From: Lutjanus erythropterus
Taxonomy: Eukaryota; Chordata; Actinopteri; Lutjaniformes; Lutjanidae
Direction of reading: 5' to 3'
DNA length: 64,000 nt
Assembly (NCBI GenBank): GCA_020091685.1
Contig: CM034599.1
Span: forward strand, 8,924,789 to 8,988,788
Positions 13,140-24,700 of the stretch are shown here, in pieces (position 1 is the first letter of the stretch; every line of letters starts with the position of its first letter). Under the pieces are notes generated by a model that saw only the letters and a list, made by a program, of their open reading frames with translations, did no database searches and was not told where the DNA came from. Made by a program: the position numbers and the translations under genes.

Positions 13140-13206
13140 CTGATAACATGTACTCCATACGGTCGTGGTAAACATGACCGTATGGAGCATGAATGAATGT
13201 TATCAG
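13140..13206. other. perfect two-part hairpin
   Basis: The inner stem ctccatacggtc (13153-13164) pairs perfectly with gaccgtatggag (13176-13187) across an 11-nt loop. The outer stem ctgataacat (13140-13149) pairs with atgttatcag (13197-13206). Small internal loops separate the two stems. It lies in intronic DNA with no recognised element boundary. It could be the remnant of a small inverted-repeat transposon, or a structured RNA if transcribed with adgrv1. Confidence 0.8.
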
Positions 13207-15519
13207 CGGCACATCATGTTCTCTGCGACGCTAATGAAAACACAGGCCTGCAAAACCCAGCTGCCACCCCAACACACACACGCATACACATGCACACACA
13301 CACAATAACACATGGAGCATCACAGATATTGCATGACTGATGACATTGTCTATTACTTTCTCTAAGAAAAATGTCAGGAATAATATAAATAAATGACATG
13401 ACATGACACCCAACCCTTTCACCCAACAGATACCACCTGTCTGTACAGTTGGGCTATGACTACATGAACTTCTGTTACTTTCTGAAATATTGCTAACGCA
13501 TTGCTCTCATTAACGTCCGTAAAACCATCTTCTTTATTAGGATACAACCTTACAAAATTGTGTTTTTAGGGTTGCACTGATTTATCAAAATATCAGCCTT
13601 CGTTGACTACAGTTGGTCTATCTGGCCATGGAGCTCCTCACTGGGAGTGCACTCTTTGTGTTCAGCCCAATTAATTAACATGGAAGCCAAATGAAGGCAG
13701 GCAGCTCTTCAGGGCACTTTTTGTTACCTCTGCCCCCTGTGTGCCCCTGCCAGCCATGAGTTGGCTAATAAAGATTTCTTTCTTCCCTGGCGCAAGTGAA
13801 TGAATAAAAAACAGACAAAAAAAAAGAAAAATAAACAACCACAAAAAAACAAAGGCTTTCATCCAAACCGTTATTTTAAACATGGGTAGCGGCCCAGTAT
13901 TTCCCCATCAGTGCCTCCATGTTTTGACTTGTTTCAACAGCAGCCTCCATCATGTTCTGCTTCATTATTTCCTCCCGAAGGAAACAGGCTATTAGATAGC
14001 AATGAGCTGTTTTATTTATCAGGCCTCTGTCTCTCTGTTGTGATGACTCACTCGTGACAGTTGACTCAGCCTGCCGCTGATTGGCAGCGCTCACTTTGTT
14101 TGTCCTCTAATTAACTGTTCTAATAAAAGGAGAGGCAATGATTTTTCAAGCTGAGACCAACACCGTGAACTGAGGTGCAAGGATACAGCAAGTGGCCTTA
14201 ATTCAGTCTCCATTTCAGCGACTGAGGTTGTTCACTTGAACTCTCACATCATGGATCACAGGCAGTCATTAAAAAGAATATAAGTGTCCTTACTTTCGTA
14301 GATAAAGTCTGAGGCTATTTGTGTAGTGTGACATACTAAATGTGATGTATCAGCCCTGGCAGAAAGTAGGTTAGCAGGGACACCAGTTGCTGCAGTAGAG
14401 CTCAGTTTAGAAACACGTGCCGAAAGACCTCCTGGTGGTCTTGTCTTATCTTAGAAACACTTGACGCAGTCCAAATACAGAAGATGCGTTCACTTGTTTT
14501 TCTGCATGCTGTTTACAGTGTGGTGTGCATCAGTTGTATACAGCATGCAGGTGTAAGAGAGACCATTTTAGGTCACACATTTGTTTGCTCTTCAGCAGGC
14601 GTTGGATAGCATGTGTTTGAGGGTATGTTTTTAGGGGTGTGCAAGGGTAATGCCATTTACTAATGCTGCATTCAGGTGCTCCTCAGATGGTCCAATTTCC
14701 CAAACTGGGAAGTCGTTCTTCCAACTTCAGTGTGTTCATGAGCAGCATCAGTAAATTCCCCATTAATATATTCTGGGTTGTTTTTCAGACTTTACGGGGT
14801 GTTAATGGGAATTTTCTCAATCGTGAACAAATTTTTCCGATTATTCTGACAGATTTCAGGGTTAGTGGTTACTTACAGAGGAGAGCACACCTATATCAAG
14901 AATAGTGCTTCGTAATAATGATAATTTCTTAAAATTATGTCAGTTTTTCGATTGGAATACATGCATGAGTCGTAAGCATAGGCCCAAAGGTAAAGTGAGC
15001 CAAGATGAAGGCTTGCCACAAGGTTTTCCTTCTATACAATGAAAATTAGCCACATTTACACGTTTACTTTTAGCTTAGTAAACTCATCATCTCTATTTGT
15101 ACCCTACCATTGCTGCTTTTTGAAATGCACAGTATCAGTGTGGCTACACATGTTTATTATGGTTGTCTATGCGTAAGTATGCCATTTCCACAAACAAACT
15201 GATTGTGCACAATATCTGCATTAGTGGCACCGCAAATGCTCAATAGATGGAGCCCTGAGTGGGGAAAATGGGAGTACAACCCTGAGTGCATGCTTGCATG
15301 TGTGCCTGCTTCTTGGCATACATGAAAGTGTCTGTGTGTGAGAGTGTGTGTGTGACTGAGGTCCTCTCAGCCAATCTTATGTTTCTGCTCTCCAGCAGTG
15401 TGCAGCAATCACTAGTTTGGGCTTTAATCAGGAGCCCACATGTGCACCACGTGGTCTCATTAAGGCTTTTGGAGCAGAATAATCGGTGTACAGCAGTGCA
15501 GAGTTGAGGCTGTAAGAAC

Positions 15520-16080
15520 TGGTTCATTAAACAGCTCCTGAGGCCTGCTCCTGGCTGCTACAACTCCAACCCTGCCAACTGATTGGCAAACTTAGCACTC
15601 TGGGCTTGAGTACAGCACCCTGCAACTGGATGTTGGACTTCTTCACAAGTAGACCCCAGACAGTTCGGCTTGGCGGTCTCTCCTCCTCCACACTGGAGCC
15701 CCCCAGGGCTGTGTGCTCAGCCACCTCCTGTCTCCCCTCCTGTCCCCCTATGTGACTACAACCCCCGACATGGAGAGAACTCTGCTTATGGACAACATCA
15801 CCATCATCAGTTTGATTTCAAAAACCGATGAGAGCTCATATTGGGAAGAAGTCAACAGTCTTGCAGAGCAGTGCACGGAAAACAACCCACTGCTCAGTGT
15901 TAGCAAAACCAAGGACCTTCTTGCTGATTTTTAGAAAAAAGGAGGCAAAGACGCACTCGTCGTCTACATCAGTGGAGCTGAGGTGGAGCAGGTAAACAGT
16001 TTTAGGTCCCTGGGAATCAGGATCACCATCAGACTACAGAGCAGCTTCTTCCCTCAGACAGAAAGAATCCTAAATTTATC
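15520..16080 (+). pseudogene. 5'-truncated, decayed non-LTR retrotransposon (LINE) reverse transcriptase fragment
   Basis: The + strand frame through 15692-15720 reads [10 protein letters not shown], a signature reverse-transcriptase motif. Downstream (15780-15934) the frame has TIISLISKTDESS, then VNSLAEQCTENN and LSVSKTKDLL, as in Rex1/L2/CR1-type fish LINEs. The catalytic FADD-like site is destroyed (it reads LLMDN). There is a stop at 15932-15934, just before an expected basic segment, and more stops upstream. After 'FRSLGIRIT' (about 15998-16028) the sequence jumps to the 3' end of such an element (cagagcagcttcttccctca), so an internal deletion is likely. It sits in the same orientation as adgrv1 and has no coding capacity left. 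Confidence 0.8.
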
Positions 16081-16129
16081 CTCTGCATTCCACCATAAAA
16101 ATAGTTGTATTTAATGACTTTATATTTAT

Positions 16130-16580
16130 TTCTATCCAGTCCAAATTTATTTATAGAACACTTGACCAAAGTGCTGTGCAGATATATAGCAAGAACCATA
16201 AAAAACAACAAAGTAAAATAACACAATAAAAACAATAGAAGCATAAAACCATAAAAGCAAAGCCATAAGAACAATGCAACGCTCACAGTGACTTAAAAGA
16301 CCAGACCGGACCAGCCTAACATGCAACAGCAACTTCTTCCAAAGTTTGGGAGCTACAGCTGCAAAAGCACAACCTCAGCACAATGCTTCAGCCAAGATTG
16401 TTGGACCACAAAGAGCAACTGATTAGCTGACCCGAGAGATTATGATGGGGTGTAAGGCTGTAAAAGATCAGAGAGATATATTTTAAGTAAACAATAAAAT
16501 CTTAAAATCAGTCCTGACGCGTACCAGGAGTCAGTGAAGGGGGGCCAGTGTGGGGGAAAAGTGCAATGAACCTTATAACC
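16130..16580. repeat. dispersed teleost repeat
   Basis: Starts near aaatttatttatagaacact. It contains phrases I associate with a common fish interspersed repeat: ttccaaagtttgggagc, aaagagcaactgattagctg, gagagattatgatgggg and accaggagtcagtgaagg. No reading frame was found and the family is not assigned. Confidence 0.5.
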
Positions 16581-16790
16581 TTGTATCTGCATAATCATAC
16601 AGTAAATACAGCAGGTATTAAAAGCTTTTACTCATCCAGATAGTATAAATAAGATAGACGCTTATCAAGTTGATTTTATCATAGTCATAAAGTCAATACA
16701 ATCCAGTTATCTATTTAATTTAGCTGTTGATATACTAACTTGTGCATATATTGTTTTTCAATCATCCTCTGTTGTTATTTTGTCTTCCAG

Positions 16791-16912
16791 AGGTGCCGCT
16801 GGTCCTCTACCTGTTCCTGCTCATCTCTCTGGTCTGGCTGTGGGCCGGACTCCATATGGGCTACAGGAACCTGTGGATGCTCATCCTCTATGTCATATTC
16901 AACTGCTTACTG
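16791..16912 (+). CDS. adgrv1: adgrv1 exon: TM6 and first half of TM7
   Basis: Acceptor tgtcttccag|ag and donor ttactg|gtgagc. With the carried G it reads [20 protein letters not shown]. The WLWAGLHM segment is the adhesion-family TM6 tryptophan region, and [17 protein letters not shown] begins TM7. The exon is 122 nt long and ends in phase 0, so TM7 is split between this exon and the next. Residues match ADGRV1 orthologues as I recall them (human has E-I/V-P-L and W-L-W-G-G-L-H-M). No odd features. Confidence 0.95.
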
Positions 16913-17074
16913 GTGAGCTCATTGGCTTGGTTTATATACTTGCTTCCATGTCTATTTATTCATGTATGTGTTCATTTGCACACATTCAGTAGTCCCTTCA
17001 TGATTATAAACTGTACCAAAAAGATGAATGTACTGGTTCACTGTTTATTGTCATCCTTCCTATCTAATCATTAA

Positions 17075-18185
17075 TTCTGTCATTAATTTGACTGGAATCA
17101 TCAACATAAATTTAAGTTGTCATCTTAGTTAATGTCCCCAGTGCAGAGTTATGAAGTGAAACTAATGTGAAGAAATGTTTTGATCTGCAGCCTCAAGCTG
17201 GAACTGGGTTGGATTTTGAGTTTGCAAAGCATTCTTTGGCAACACTGTCTATGAAAGTTGTGTCCATAATGCATTATAAGCACATATATTCAAGACATAA
17301 GGATTTACAAAACTCTTGTTTACAATTATGCACTACAACTTATAACAAGGTTTATAAAGTATTATAAGTGGTGGACGTAATAGATTGTATGTTCAGCATT
17401 CATAATGCTCTATACTTCAATGCCAAAGTGACAACAGTGTTTGAAAGAAGAATCCTGGATCCTGGGTTACACAGCACATTATAACTACTGTGACTTTAGC
17501 CAGTTATAAAGACACAGAGAACTGCTCTAGACCATTAGCTCTTAGATTCTGAAGTGGAATAATGTCTTATAAACATCATAAAGATGCTAATAACCTTATA
17601 CAGTGCTACCACTTTACTTAATGTTCACATAGTCATGTTATAGTGTGTTAGCGATGCTTATAAGACATTATTGCATTTCAGAAATGTATGGTATGTCACA
17701 GAAGTTCTCTATGTGTCATTATAACTGCCTAAATCTATGGTAGTTACAATGTGCTCTGTAACCTGCGACTCTTATTCTTCTTTCAAAACACTGTTGTTAT
17801 GTTGGCATGGAGTTACAAAGCATTATGAACGCTGAACTTAGAATGCATTATGTCCACCACTTATAAACTATATACTATATAAACTTTGTTATAAGTTGCA
17901 TGCATGATTATAAACTTTTTTTAATAAAGTCTTATAAAGACATATAAATGCATTATAATAAATGTGCTTCTAATTATAATTGTGATTATAGACATGACCT
18001 TCATAGAAAGAGTGCTTGGAAAACTCTGAACCCAATACAATTCAGGTTTGAGGCTGCAAATCAAAACATTTCTTCACATTAGTTTCACATCATCCCGGTG
18101 CACTGGGGACATTAACTAAGATAACAACTTAAATTTATGTTGATGGTTCCATTTTATCAGGTTGGACTTAAATTGACATTATTAA
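17075..18185. mobile_element. 1.1-kb foldback (long inverted repeat) element
   Basis: The left arm (from about 17075) and the right arm (ending about 18185) are reverse complements over most of their length, with a centre near 17630. For example, acttaaatttatgttgatg (right arm) mirrors catcaacataaatttaagt (left arm). Similarly, aaaacatttcttcacattag mirrors ctaatgtgaagaaatgtttt. Inner parts also pair: gtggtggacgtaat against attatgtccaccac, and acaacagtgtttgaaagaag against cttctttcaaaacactgttg. The interior is rich in cattataa/ttataatg motifs and has no reading frame. Arms are about 80-95% alike, so it is old. It lies in an adgrv1 intron. Confidence 0.88.
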
Positions 18186-18480
18186 AGGTGCACTCCCTCA
18201 TTTTGTTATACAGCTCCAAAGATTAACTCCCGTCCTCTTTGACTTACCTCCCAGTAAAATGTTGCTGTTTTGAAACTATGCACACTGACGCAGAACAGCG
18301 TGGGGATGTGAGGTTGCGACTGGTCTCAATAAGACTATCTGGATGTGTGATTCTGGATTAACATTTCCTTGTGCGTGGGACGGGATCAATGTGTTTGCAT
18401 TTCATGGACTGTGATATCAGAGGGCTTTCTGCAAGTTATCACACATAAAATATTGATGATTTAGTCTACTAGACTGGTGT

Positions 18481-18500
18481 GTTTGTGTGTGTGTGTGTGT
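18481..18500. repeat. (GT)n microsatellite
   Basis: A short GT run of about 8-10 units. Confidence 0.9.
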
Positions 18501-18656
18501 CTGTTGATGTTTTGTTGACTTATAGCGTGAAAGAGTGATGAAGGCTACTTCACCCCACTTTGAAGCCGTGCTTTGATGTGTTGGCGAGGCAGAACAAGAA
18601 GAGCCTCGGGAGTGGAGAGAGAGGCAGGGTTATCACTGTGTCACATCTCTATGAAG

Positions 18657-18790
18657 TCTCTCACTGCCATCTCTCTGTCTTTTTTTTCTCTCTCTCCACT
18701 TTCCACTTTTTTTTTTGTCTGTTTGTTGTCTCTCTCTCTCTCTGTTCGCCTCTCTCTTAATTTGCTGCGCCCTCTCTTTTTTTTTCCGAC
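18657..18790. repeat. polypyrimidine (CT-rich) tract
   Basis: About 130 nt dominated by tctctc and poly-T runs, interrupted by a short gttcgcc. The reverse strand is an Arg/Glu/Lys-rich open frame that is only a composition artefact. Such tracts can form triplex DNA. Confidence 0.85.
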
Positions 18791-18976
18791 TCTGTGTTCC
18801 AAGAATCAAAGGAGATAAAAGACGGGGCATTAATGAGGCACAAGATAACTCTTAACATCAGATATCTCCTCACAGTTGGAAACCATTTACACTTTTATCT
18901 ACTGTAATTTCAAAGAGTTACATAACAGACAATTATCAAAAATTATGGCTCAAACTCAGCTAATATTTCTGGTTAA

Positions 18977-19310
18977 AGGTCCAGTGTGTAAGATTTACAT
19001 GGATTTATTGGCAGAATATGAAAGGAATGAAATATGTAATATTCATAAGTAGTGTAGCGTATAATCACCTGAGAATAAGAATCGCCCTCTTCTACACAGT
19101 CTGTCATGTTACCGTCCTGTTTCTATAGTAGCCCAGATCTGACAAATTAAACACTGGCTCTAGATATTACTGCTCTAGATGCTTGCATTTTTTTGTGAGC
19201 CTCACAGCCACTGTAGTTTCTTCTACATGCGTGGAAGGGGAGGGTGAGACCAGGTACTTACAATCTGCGAGCTTGCAGCAAGATGCCACTAAATCCAACT
19301 CACTGGTCCT
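18977..19310. mobile_element. non-autonomous TIR element, about 0.33 kb
   Basis: The left end is aggtccagtgtgtaagattt. The right end, aaatccaactcactggtcct, is its near reverse complement (aggaccagtgagttggattt). The layout (a gtagtttcttctacatgcgtgg core and catctagtggc-like ends) matches a MITE I know to be abundant in teleosts. No clear target-site duplication is visible. Confidence 0.8.
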
Positions 19311-21589
19311 GTCAAGTCCACAAGGGACTGAGGAGGGACTTGTCGCTGTATCCACTAGCACTGAATGAACGTTAATGCCAAGTCATGCACCTACAGCAGC
19401 CCATTAACCTGGCTGACTTTTTCCAGACTAGTAAAGCTATCTTTCCACCAGAAAACTCTTTAAATTACCTTGGTGCTGTCTTCCCTGTCACTCTCTGTGG
19501 CTGTGTTTGATACCAGTCAGGTCGCGTTCAGTGGGGAGCTGCTGAGGCTGGTTCTGTTTCCCCCTAATGGCAGCTAAGTTAGCAGAAACTCTTTAAAATG
19601 CCTCACGCATAATCTGCTCTCACAGATACCACTTTCCTCAAAGTGAATTATTTCTAGCCAACAAGCAAGAGTAAAGTTTGAGTTGGCAAAACCCTGAAAA
19701 CATCGTCCTGCCATACTGTTGCTTATAAGCAAACTAATGAAACTTAGCCTAAGTTCTGCACTACTAAAATTTGAAGATTGATTAATAATCGAATAGGTTC
19801 CTCTATGCCCAAAGACTTACTGCTCTGGTATAAAGATGACACAAAAGATGATTTAAATCTAAAATAGTGTTTCGCTTAAAACACTAAAACTTATTTAACA
19901 CTAGTTTTAACACGTAATTCAACAGCACAGGACTGTAGCTGTGTAAATGTTTTGCTTCTCGAGCGACTCAGTAATATCCAGGAAGCTCTTCTGACCCAGC
20001 AGTCTTTGGTACAACAGGCTCTTTTCTTTCCAGTCTGGTCTATAAATGTTTGTGGTGTCTTCTGTCATCGTCTGAGAGACACCACCTTCCTGTTAAGTGT
20101 GCTGTAAGAGGCCTGTGGTAACCTGTGGTGATATGTGGCGTCCACATGCAAAGACAACAGTGTTGCACCAAAGTAAACTTCTCCTGTTGGTGCAGTGACT
20201 AATGAAGAGAAGTGATGTCAGCACCGACGGTTGATGTCGCACTTAGCACTTGTTTATGAGGTCCAATAGAGTTTGTCCCACTCTGTGACATCATGTGGTC
20301 AGTTTCTTCAGCTGACCAAAACTGTGGTGGCGCTCTTTAAAGTCAGTGACCATAGTACACTCCTCAAATGTGGGGATAAATATTCTCAAAAAAATATAGC
20401 AGTTTACAGGAGAGTAGAGTATAAACCCTGTTCAAGTTATCTCAATATTTGCAGTATTTACCTGAGATAACTCTCATTTTCTCTTGTATTAGTGTCAAGC
20501 ACAAAGCAGTTTAAGCCCCATAAACTCAGTAAACAAAATGCACCAAAACTCACTCAAGTGCATAAAACATATTATACAGATAACAGCATAATTGATGTCA
20601 CCAGTTTCATTTTTCTTTTGACTGAAGTATAACTCCTGCCTCAATCCCAAAGGAACAATTAAAAGTTCAAATTAAAGTCTTTCTGTAGTGATCTTAATGT
20701 CTTCTTGTGCTTCATTTAGGCCTCCAAGGCCTCTGATGTCAGCCTCCAGATAACACAAACATACAATCATGCACGCACAAAATCACACATAAAACCGCTG
20801 TCTCCTGCTGCTGTAATCAGCTACGTTCCTACCGAGAGGGGAGAAATACCACATAAAAGGACTTCAAGCCCGCCTTATAGATTGCCTCCCATTGCATTCA
20901 GTTTGCCCTTGGCATATGGCGACAAGTTGACCCTCGCGGCCAACGTTTCAAACTCGCCGTTTTCTGAAAGCAAAAGAGGTCTTTTGGGATGTAACTATGG
21001 CAATTGATTTTCAATCCCAGCTCCTACATTGCAGCCTCAAAGCTCAGACTAAAAGGGCAGCCCGTGGGGTTTGGTCTGGGTCTGCAGTGGGAATAAAGGA
21101 GGATTCATCTGAGTGGAATAGACAGGTAAAGGACAAGGACATTGATTAGGAGCAAACAAACTCATCTGACCCAGTTTTCACAAAGCGCTGCTCAGGAAAG
21201 ATACTCACTGTTGATGATTGCTGTTGCCATGAACCAAGAATGGTTGCAATTAGATTCGTTGGTGCATGCATGTGCACTTAATTTATTTATCTGTGTAAGG
21301 GAAAAGATTTGCAGTAAGAGGGCTGACATTTTGTGTTGTTGTGGGACTTCCATTAGGGAACGAATGAAAGTTTAATGAAAGTAAATGGGAACCTGATAAA
21401 TGAGAGTGAAAATGTACTTCTCATCGAACTCTGTGCACACCTCGAATGGCAGTTGGATTGTCATGGTTCAGAACAGATGTGGCTGTGCAAAGATATATGA
21501 ATGCATATCTGTGTTAATGTCTCCTGGTACCTTTGCAGCAAGTTCTGATTAAAGTTTGAGGTCGCCTGGGAGAAAGTCCTGTTTTTGTT

Positions 21590-21745
21590 TGAGCCATCCA
21601 TCCACCCCACCTCGTCCAGATGCATTGTGCTACGTCAAAGGCCTGGTGTGTCTCATACAGCTGTGGACGGGTTTATACTGCAGTCACTTGAAAGTCTAGT
21701 GTGTCTTTCCGGCGCTAATGGGTACTGTGCGTGTCGCCGAGGGGT
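21590..21745 (+). repeat. dispersed repeat A (copy 1)
   Basis: Shares, in order, the phrases gccatccatccacccc, cagctgtggacgggtttata, ctg(c/a)agt(c/a)acttgaaa and gctaatgggtactg with 58910-59080. Both copies are in the same orientation. Neither has a preserved frame. Confidence 0.7.
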
Positions 21746-24700
21746 GGTGACAAATCGTCTATACCTGATGATTTGGGTATGAGAATGGGATGAGGCTAGC
21801 ATGTTAGTATTGGGACTTTTTATTAATTTTATTAATTGTAAAAATAATTGGATAATGATGGTAAATTAACAGTTAGTTGCACCCCTACATAGATATTGTA
21901 CTGTTTAAGGTGCTGCATAACCACCTGTTCCTTGCCTCACTGCTCCACTTGAGCTATTTAAGCACACTATGTTATCCTTTATTCAGGTTTTTAATGCTAT
22001 CATTTTCCATTTTGTTCCATTGCCTTGAGGTTGGAAGCCATTATACAGTCAGTCTCTGCTGCAAAGTTTAGCAGGGCTCGTGTTTTTGTTGTTTCCTCCA
22101 TGCCGTGAATTTTCCATGAGGAGAATTTTCCATGTTTACCTTGGCGTTGCTGTTGATGTGGTTCTGCGGCACACCTCTCAACAGCTGATTACCGAATGCC
22201 ATTAAACAGCAGCAGATGTTACAGCTGTGCGCAGCTGTGTGCGAGTGTTGCAGCACAGATCGCTCCTTGGTTATTCGGCGCTGTGGATGTGGAAAGCGAC
22301 CTTTAGTCTCCAGCAGGGTATTCAGTAGAACCAAACTGTGAAACTGATCACACTTGCAGCGATAATGAAGAAAATTAGACCTTTTTTCTCTTTTTTCTCC
22401 ATTTTCCTTCCATCCCACATTTTCCATTATACCACACTGTTAATCCAATTCCACATCTGTGCCACATCAGGCTGAATTAGAAGACAATAATCAAATCACC
22501 AAAGCGCCACCCCTCATTATCTCCTCCTGCGGCGGCCTCTCTGCCGGTAAACCTTACCTCGTTGTCATCCACAGCAGTGAAGCAGCACCATGCTCCATTA
22601 CAATTCAATTCCACCCCCTCTTCCTCATTCAACCTTTGTACTTGCCTAAAAATAGGACACAGGATATCTGTGTGTTATTATGGAAAAGACGACCCGGGCC
22701 CACACGTGTCCACACACACGCAATCAGCTGTGTGAAGCCTGCGATGAGTTAGGATTTAGGGGAAATAGATCTGTTGCTTTTATGGGCACTGAAAATTATT
22801 TCCACACAACACAACATGCTTTTTTCCATGTCAGGATTTAGAGGAATATTGAATCAATTATCCGGTTTAAAAGAGTTTAGAATCACATTGTCCTCAACAA
22901 CAGCATCATCGCTCCAAGATGATTCAGTTCAGTACAGTTTGTGGGTTTTTATTATCTTCGCCAGGTTTAAGCTTGTCGGAGATCATGCAACAGGTTGTGC
23001 ATGGGTGTGTGGAAGTGACCCACAGGGCTGGAGCTACTGTCCGCCTCCACAGATAATCTCACATACAACTGAACCCATCAGTGTCATATTTTTAGTGCAC
23101 ATTTTTGGCTTTATGCTCAAGGATCTGTGTGGTTTCAGTGAGTCACAATTTTAGAAAACCTTGAAAAACTTATTTTATTGATTGCTGCTGTTTTATACAG
23201 ACTGTTGACTTAACCAGCCAGTAGAGGTTGACAACTGCTAGGCTAAAAAGAAAGCTTACCTCGTCTATTCCAGGCCACATTTTGGCCTTTGTTGTGTCTC
23301 AAAAAACTGACATCTGTAGAAAAGTTTTATCTCATCTTAAACCAGAGCATCTGTAGATTAATTCCATGCCCAATAAGTTATGATCCTCAGAAGACAGGCA
23401 ATATTGTGAATAATTCTGCTTGGTGTATTGGAGCGTTAATGGTCCGCTAGTATACAAATGAGAGATACAGACATCCCTGTAAAATCGACTGTAACGCGCC
23501 TAATTCTAAACAGATTTTCATGAAATTTTGTTTGTTATAAACTTGAGGAATTAAACATGATACTGGTTATTCACTGGAATTAAATTCAGTCACTGGGGTG
23601 ATCTAATCAGCTCTGTATGCCAAAACATTAACCTTCTGAATGGCCGCAACTTCCACTGGGACATGAAGGCTCTGACCAACATCAAGACTAAATTATTTAG
23701 AGCTCAACCTTTTGTGAGTTTCTCCAAAAATGTGGATTTCTATCTTGGCCACAGATCCCACAGAGATGGAAACAACTAGTCCTTCCCAACTTTTTAAGAA
23801 CATAAAGTTGTACCCCCTTATTTTGGAATAAATTACGCAATTGACAATATATATTTCTAAAAACAAAACCCGCTTTTGAAATAATTCACACATAAGAACA
23901 ACACTTTTTGAAGGTTTTGTCTATGAACTGCATATGTCACTCTCCTGTCGGGTGAAAACATGCACTGTGTAGTGTAAATCTTACTGACTAAATGACATGT
24001 GTGTCGATATCGCCTGCATATCAATGTGAATCAGAAAATAGTCTTAGCGATAGTGTATCTGAAGTTTATTGTCTGAAAAAATATGACCCTACCATAAAAC
24101 ATCTGCTTTTACAATGGAGTTTGGTTTAACAGTCTGTCCACTTGAAAGACCGCCAGGAGCAGAGGGTATTTAAAGTTATTAATTCACATAAATTGAGCTG
24201 GCCTACCTTCTAATAACGAACCTTGTAAAGAGCATGAAATAATGTTGTAAGTGGAGCTAAACCGCTTTTGTACTTCTCTTGGCTCATAGTAAAAAATCAT
24301 GCAGTAAGCTCAAACTACAGTCAAAACAGACAGCAGTGGGTCCGTGATTTCTGTATCTATTATATTGCTGTAAAGCCACTTGTAATGTTCTAAATAAATA
24401 GCAGTGTTTAAAGTGAGAACTTTGGACCCATTTACTGTTTCTTTATTAAGTTTAATTAGTTGGTACATGGGAACCCAGAAGACTTGGTTGTAGTTGCATT
24501 ACACTATTTTATGCACCTGCACCAGAGTAGACTGTACAAAAACACTATTAAAACTTTGCATACATTTGTTTCTCTGTCTGCATAAGAAAATGTACGCTAT
24601 ACTGTGCTATACAAAAAAAAATAATTCAAAATCTCCACTGGTTGCATCTAGCAGTTGCGTTTGTATTACAGTAGGTGCTTCACCATTTCTCGTCATCCAC

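Larger units (their letters stand above)
7609..16790 (+). other. adgrv1: adgrv1 intron (9.2 kb) with repeats and a LINE fragment
   Basis: Runs from gtaccc to tgtcttccag. It contains TG microsatellites at 7921-7948 and 10262-10285 and a solo fragment of the AGTTTGGATT repeat family (about 8060-8180). It also contains remnants of a common aagtac-rich fish repeat (about 11040-11760), a 67-nt hairpin (13140-13206), a broken LINE fragment (15520-16080) and a second dispersed repeat (16130-16580). No additional exon was recognised. Confidence 0.8.
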
